Assembly: GCA_963787375.1 (NCBI GenBank)
Contig: CAWBCR010000024.1
Location: 1 to 18,117 of the forward strand
Reading direction: 5' to 3'
Source: CAWBCR01 sp963787375
GTDB lineage: Bacteria; Chloroflexota; Anaerolineae; Aggregatilineales; UBA3940
Length of the DNA stretch: 18,117 nucleotides
Shown here: positions 14,887 to 18,117 of the stretch, in pieces
How the letters are laid out: every line of letters starts with the position of its first letter
Numbering within the stretch: position 1 is the stretch's first letter
Notes under the pieces: model-generated
Seen by the model: the letters and a program-made list of their open reading frames with translations, nothing else
Told to the model about the DNA's origin: nothing
Database searches by the model: none
Translations under genes and position numbers: made by a program

Positions 14887-15036
14887 GGTGTGACGCTCCG
14901 CGGTGAGGAGGGTATCGCCTGCAAGTATGCCGCGTGTTGCGGGCGGATGGCTACTGCCGGGGGTGCGAGGGTGGATCCAGAACTTGCCACGCCGGTTGAC
15001 CTCACGCCCGCTCAACACTCTAGCGAGTGTCTCGCC

Positions 15037-15064
15037 GCCCCCTCTCCAGATTTGGAGAGGGGGC
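15037..15064. repeat. Hairpin element of dispersed-repeat type
   Basis: GCCCCCTCTCC (15037-15047) pairs perfectly over 11 bp with GGAGAGGGGGC (15054-15064) around an AGATTT loop. A weaker GAACC/GGTTC hairpin (15067-15087) and GGGGGTGAGGT follow. From memory, CCCCTCTCC...GGAGAGGGG...GGGGTGAGG elements recur between genes in several Chloroflexota genomes. Only one copy is in this window, so repetition is not shown here. Confidence 0.5.
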
Positions 15065-15263
15065 CAGAACCGAGCGCCGCGAGGTTCGGGGGTGAGGTTC
15101 AGAAAGGCGATCCCTACTCTGTCATGCAGGTCACCGAGCAACTCCGGATCCACTCGCGCTTGAAGGAACTTTCAGCCTCTCAAAGCGTCCTGTTAGGGTC
15201 CGTGTAGGCCAACTCGCAGCCAGATGACAGACATCGGCGGGACGAGACCCGATTACTGCCCGG

Positions 15264-15292
15264 TTGAATCCGGCTGCGCGGCTCACTATATT
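15264..15292 (+). promoter_or_regulatory. Promoter of the lipoprotein gene
   Basis: TTGAAT (15264-15269) and TATATT (15287-15292) are separated by exactly 17 bases. The predicted start near 15299 is immediately before the ribosome binding site AGGAGG (15301-15306), giving a very short leader of about 17 bases before the ATG at 15316. Confidence 0.75.
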
Positions 15293-15315
15293 CATTGATC
15301 AGGAGGATACACGAT

Positions 15316-16745
15316 ATGACACTCAGAAAACTTCCGGTTCTTCCGGTTCTCTTTGCGCTGACACTGGCGATAACGGCGTGCGGCATTCAGCCCACCGTCC
15401 GCCGCCGACCGTGTCCGTGCCGACAGGCGCGGCAGCGGCTCCCACCACGGCGATGACCAGCACCCCCATCCCGGCGACTGAGATCCCCACCAGCGTGCCG
15501 CCCACCGCCGTCCCGACGGTGGTGACGGTGACGCCTGGCTCCCCGGCGACTCCGTCCGGCCCCGCGCCGACGCGCATCTCGTTCTCGGCAGGGGCAACGC
15601 AGGCGGTCGTTACCTCGAACCTGCCCGCCGATAGCACCAATCGCTGGGTGCTGACCGTCGAGGCGGGGCAGCTGATGGACATCAGCCTGACGCCCGATCA
15701 GGGCTTGCAGCTCTCGATTGTCGGCGCGGACGGCGCGCTGGTGAAGCCCGCCGCCGGCAGCGCGTTCTTCCGGGGCACGGTGCCTGAAACCCAGGATTAC
15801 GTGGTCGCGGTGACTGCCGCCAGCCAGGCCGTATCTTACACGATGGACGTGCAGGTGCCGCAGCGCATCACCTTTGCCGAGGGCGCAACCTCCGCGACGG
15901 TCGACGGAACGGTGCCGGCTAACGGCCTGACCAGCTACGTAGTCAACGTGCAGGCCGGGCAGCTTGTCGACTTCAGCTTCTCGCCTGAGCCAAACCTGTC
16001 GACTTCGTTCTACGGTGTGGACGGCGACGTGCTCAAGAGCGGCATGGGCGAGGGATCAGCCTTCCGGGGCACCGTCCCGACCACGCAGGATTACATCATC
16101 GACGTGAAGGGCGGCGCACAGGACGTATCCTACACGCTGAACCTCACCATCCCGCAGCGCATCACGTTTGCCCAGGGCGCGACGACCGCGTCGTTTGAGG
16201 GCCAGCTTGACGCGCACGGCACGCACACGTTCGTCGTCAACGTGCAGGCCGGGCAGTTGATGGACATCAGCGCGTTCCCGAGCGAGAGCCTGATCACGGT
16301 GGTGTACGGCGTCGACGGCACGGTGCTGCAAAGCCCGATGGGCGGGTTCTCGCACTTCCGGGGCACGGTCCCGACGACGCAGGACTACATCATCGACGTG
16401 ACGGCGGGCGATACCGCCGAGGCGTACACGTTCGACATCGCCATCCCGGCACGGATCACGTACGCGCCGAACACGACCAGCGCGACGGTGCAGGGCCAGC
16501 TTGCCGCGCAGACCTCGGACTACTACATCCTCAGCGCGCAGGCCGGCCAGTCGCTGACGCTGACGCTGACGCCGAAAGACAGCCTGCAGGTGGTCATCTT
16601 CGGGGTGGATGGCACCGTGCTGAAGAGCGGCATGGGCAACGGCTCCGACTTCACCGGGACGATCCCGACGACGCAGGACTACCTGATCGTGCTGACGACT
16701 GCCGACACGGCGGTGTCGTACACACTGGCGGTGTCTGTGAAATGA
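15316..16745 (+). CDS. Lipoprotein with Thr/Pro stalk and four tandem ~98-residue repeats, one frameshift
   Basis: The ATG at 15316 follows AGGAGG at ideal distance. It opens a lipoprotein signal peptide with lipobox ITAC (Cys22). This frame stops soon after; one missing base, or two extra, near 15378-15400 joins it to the long frame running to 16745, giving about 476 residues. A Thr/Pro/Ala-rich stalk follows (to about residue 85). Then come four beta-rich repeats starting at about 15573, 15864, 16158 and 16452. Each begins RI(S/T)(F/Y) and includes QAGQ, a GVDG or GADG turn and a closing TQDY stretch. They resemble PPC-type or similar bacterial beta-sandwich domains, but I cannot name the family. 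No catalytic residues are obvious. It is likely an exported surface protein tethered by lipid, with adhesive or binding function inferred from the repeats. Confidence 0.8.
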
Positions 16746-16776
16746 GGCGGCAGTAACCGGCCTTGAATTAACGGCG

Positions 16777-16896
16777 GGGGCATGGCGATCATGCCCCGGC
16801 TGTGTTTGTGCGGCCCGGTTTGCCCGGCAGTCAACTGCCGGGCTATGTCGCCTGCTCGCTGCGCTCGCATGCGGACAAGTCGGTTGGAAACCGACT
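16777..16896. repeat. Cluster of three hairpins between lipoprotein and small membrane gene
   Basis: Three perfect inverted repeats follow one another: GGGGCATG/CATGCCCC (16777-16797), GCCCGGCAGT/ACTGCCGGGC around CA (16822-16843) and AGTCGGTT/AACCGACT (16878-16896). None has a T tract. The 16784-16896 composition, including the short palindrome CGCATGCG (16867-16874), looks like a dispersed intergenic element rather than a terminator. Confidence 0.6.
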
Positions 16897-16915
16897 CTGT
16901 GAAGGCGCGGGCGTA

Positions 16916-16967
16916 CCGCTCCCGTGGCTCCGGCTCGGCGATCTCGTCCAGGCACGCGCGATGAAGT
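16916..16967. repeat. Direct repeat copy A: scrap of permease 3' end
   Basis: This 52-base segment matches 17282-17334 at about 80% identity in the same orientation, including CGGCTCGGCGA and CGCGCGATGAAGT. In that second copy the sequence is the last codons of the ABC permease read on the minus strand. Here it codes for nothing in frame because of a one-base gap. Confidence 0.65.
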
Positions 16968-16989
16968 CTATGCCCCCGCGATCTGGCTG

Positions 16990-16995
16990 TATAAT
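16990..16995 (+). promoter_or_regulatory. Candidate -10 element of the small membrane gene
   Basis: A perfect TATAAT lies 34 bases before the ATG at 17030, preceded by CTG. No clear -35 is seen at 16-18 bases. GGGAAGGGGG (about 17013-17022) is the likely ribosome binding site. Confidence 0.5.
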
Positions 16996-17029
16996 AGAGT
17001 TAGGGCCCATGCAGGGAAGGGGGCGCATC

Positions 17030-17259
17030 ATGGACAGCCTGATCGGACACTTTCCGGGTGCGTTATTGGGCGGCGCGCTGGCGCTCATCGTCGCGGGCGG
17101 CCTTGCGGCGCTGCTGCGCTTTGCGCGCGCGACGTGTGGAGCCGCTACCGGCAGCTTCGCCGGTCTGAGCGGTGGGCCACCGTCTTTGAGGCGAGCCTGT
17201 TTGTGCTGGTGATGGTCGCGGTGCTGGCACTGTCGAACCTGGCGGGCCGCGTGCCGTAG
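17030..17259 (+). CDS. Small two-helix membrane protein, one frameshift
   Basis: I do not recognise this protein. Removing two bases from the alternating GC run at about 17117-17127 yields a 75-residue product. One hydrophobic helix (about 11-30) is followed by a basic loop (RDVWSRYRQLRRSERWAT, 33-50) and a second helix (about 51-69), ending in GRVP. As read, the first frame runs out of frame through the second helix and ends at 17212. A TATAAT and a purine-rich ribosome binding site support translation from 17030. By the positive-inside rule the basic loop is cytoplasmic. It converges with the permease fragment with a 19-base gap and is bracketed by two imperfect 52-base direct repeats. Confidence 0.55.
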
Positions 17260-17278
17260 CATCATCCCGTGCCGCCTG

Positions 17279-17841
17279 TCACCGCTCGCGCAGCCTCGGC
17301 TCGGCGACTTCGTGCAGGCCGCGCGCGATGAAGTAGAACGACGCCGCAAACAGCGAGATCGCCAGCGCCGGCGGCAGCAGCACGTTCCACGTGATGGCCG
17401 AATTGACCGCCCGGTTGGTGAAGCTCGTGTAGATCATCGAGCCCCAGTTCAGCCGCACGCGCGACAGCCCCAGGAACGACGTGAAGCCGTCGGCGAAAAC
17501 CGCGCCGACCACGCTCAGCAGCATGTGGACCGCCGCCAGCGGCAGCATGTGCGGGACGAGGTGCTGGGTGATGATGTGCAGCGGCCCGCCGCCCGCCACG
17601 CGCGAGCGTCGATGAAGGGACGGTTCATCAACGTCAGCGCGTGGGCGCGCATCACAATCGCCGCACCACCCAGCCCGGAGATCAGCCCGTACAGCAGCCC
17701 GAACTGCACCGGCCCGATGTACGTCAGCCCGCTGACGACGACCAACACCAGCGGGGCGGGTGCCAGCAGCGCCAGGTCAGCGACGTGCGCCGAGACGGCA
17801 TCGACCGGGCCGCGGAAGTAGGCGGCCAGCGCCACAATGTG
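17279..17841 (-). pseudogene. ABC transporter permease (DppC/OppC type), truncated and frameshifted
   Basis: On the minus strand this is the C-terminal half of a binding-protein-dependent transport permease. The EAA-type cytoplasmic loop is visible as MNRPFIDA followed by VAGGGPLHIITQHLVPHML, then two hydrophobic spans and the ending FIARGLHEVAEPRLRER. A shift near 17594-17605 (two extra bases or one missing in a GC run) separates the loop from its downstream half. Upstream, AAYFRGPVDAV (from about 17838 down) is the last permease-like sequence. Beyond that the reading frame runs into unrelated transposase DNA, so the N-terminal 100-200 residues are missing. Oligopeptide permeases normally sit in operons with ATPase and binding-protein genes; none is visible here. 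It cannot work as read. Confidence 0.75.
17282..17334. repeat. Direct repeat copy B: 3' end of the permease gene
   Basis: This 53-base segment is the last part of the permease coding sequence. An imperfect copy in the same orientation lies at 16916-16967, 366 bases away, with the small membrane gene between them. Confidence 0.65.
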
Positions 17842-18114
17842 CCTTCCACCTGGACACCTCAGGACAAGACCTGGCTGGCCCATCACCGTCAGATCATCGA
17901 GACGGCCTTTGCCTTCCTCGACATAGTTTTTGGAATCACGCACCTCAATGCCCATTCCCGGTGGGTGCAGCCGACACCGTATCGCCGCGCGAAGACGGCC
18001 TCCTACAATCCAGGATTGTTCATCAACCGTTTCGCTCAACCGCCAACCTGGAGCCTTAGCTACCTTTGTTATGTTAATTCCGGACAAGCCTTCAAATCCT
18101 CAGGCTATGAATAG
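17842..18114 (+). pseudogene. C-terminal fragment of a DDE transposase (insertion-sequence remnant)
   Basis: From about 17842 the plus strand codes for roughly 90 residues ending at TAG (18112-18114). HHRQIIETAFAFL matches the RxxIETxxxxL region that carries the catalytic Glu of IS4/IS982-like DDE transposases. GITHLNAHSRW and GLFINRFAQPP match the typical transposase end (HxAHxxWGL... and LxxxxNRLLGRP). The 5' two-thirds, with the two catalytic Asp, is absent: the sequence changes abruptly to permease at about 17841. The segment is visibly less GC-rich than the rest of the window. Terminal inverted repeats are not seen before the window ends three bases after the stop. It is a dead fragment left by an insertion that disrupted the permease gene. 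Confidence 0.7.
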
Positions 18115-18117
18115 TGC

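Larger units (their letters stand above)
14887..15315. other. Divergent intergenic region with hairpins
   Basis: This 429-base region lies between the minus-strand WD40 gene and the plus-strand lipoprotein gene. It holds two hairpins: ACACTC/GAGTGT at 15015-15030 and a strong one at 15037-15064. It also holds a plus-strand promoter (15264-15292). No reading frame looks like protein. The promoter for the WD40 operon should lie here, but I see no convincing hexamers on the minus strand. Confidence 0.6.

Noticed and set aside
1..18117. CRISPR array, rRNA, phage genes or a DGR template/reverse transcriptase
   Set aside because: No regularly spaced repeats, rRNA-like sequence, phage structural genes, adenine-rich AAC-type template or YxDD-containing reverse transcriptase frame was seen on either strand.

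Overview
This is a GC-rich bacterial chromosomal segment, mostly single-copy housekeeping and accessory genes. The best guess for the host is a member of the Chloroflexota (Anaerolineae-like). The reasons are a lipoprotein with a Thr/Pro-rich stalk, a PPOX protein of the F420-associated type, a TIR protein fused to a formylglycine-enzyme-like fold, TPR and WD40 proteins, and small intergenic hairpin elements. The assignment is inferred from gene style; no marker gene is present.

Layout. 128-1071 (+): membrane-anchored metallo-beta-lactamase-fold hydrolase, read with two frameshifts, followed by an intrinsic terminator. 1198-3316 (+): a tightly overlapping three-gene run (inactive-looking M50-type membrane protein, isoprenylcysteine-methyltransferase-like membrane enzyme, nitrilase-superfamily hydrolase with three frameshifts). 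3389-4292 (+): a small protein of unrecognised family and a PPOX protein. 4293-4789: a roughly 500-base non-coding stretch with a good sigma70-type promoter but no recognisable product. 4790-8579 (+): a signalling operon made of a stand-alone receiver, an FHA-GAF-histidine kinase (one frameshift) and a receiver-histidine kinase; overlaps of 8 and 4 bases suggest translational coupling. 8610-8989 (+): a cold-shock protein whose promoter is followed by a terminator inside the leader. 9144-10448 (+): a TIR protein with a C-terminal FGE/C-type-lectin-like domain. Its last 35 residues look like a target of a diversity-generating retroelement, and this is the most interesting item here. 10524-13003 (+): a clan-A glycoside-hydrolase-like envelope protein (one frameshift), then a six-repeat TPR protein. 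13016-14886 (-): a WD40 propeller and a GNAT acetyltransferase in one operon. 15316-16745 (+): a lipoprotein with four ~98-residue repeats (one frameshift). 16746-17029: three hairpins and a duplicated scrap of permease sequence. 17030-17259 (+): a 75-residue two-helix membrane protein (one frameshift). 17279-17841 (-): the 3' part of an oligopeptide-type ABC permease, cut by a transposase remnant that runs to the window end.

A pervasive feature is frameshifting. Seven genes (A, D, H, K, O, P, Q in order of position) need one to three small indels to restore a full-length protein. Almost all are consistent with one or two excess bases in G/C runs or GC repeats, and conserved active-site residues survive on both sides. 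This pattern fits sequencing or assembly error at least as well as true decay, so corrected products are described along with the sequence as read.
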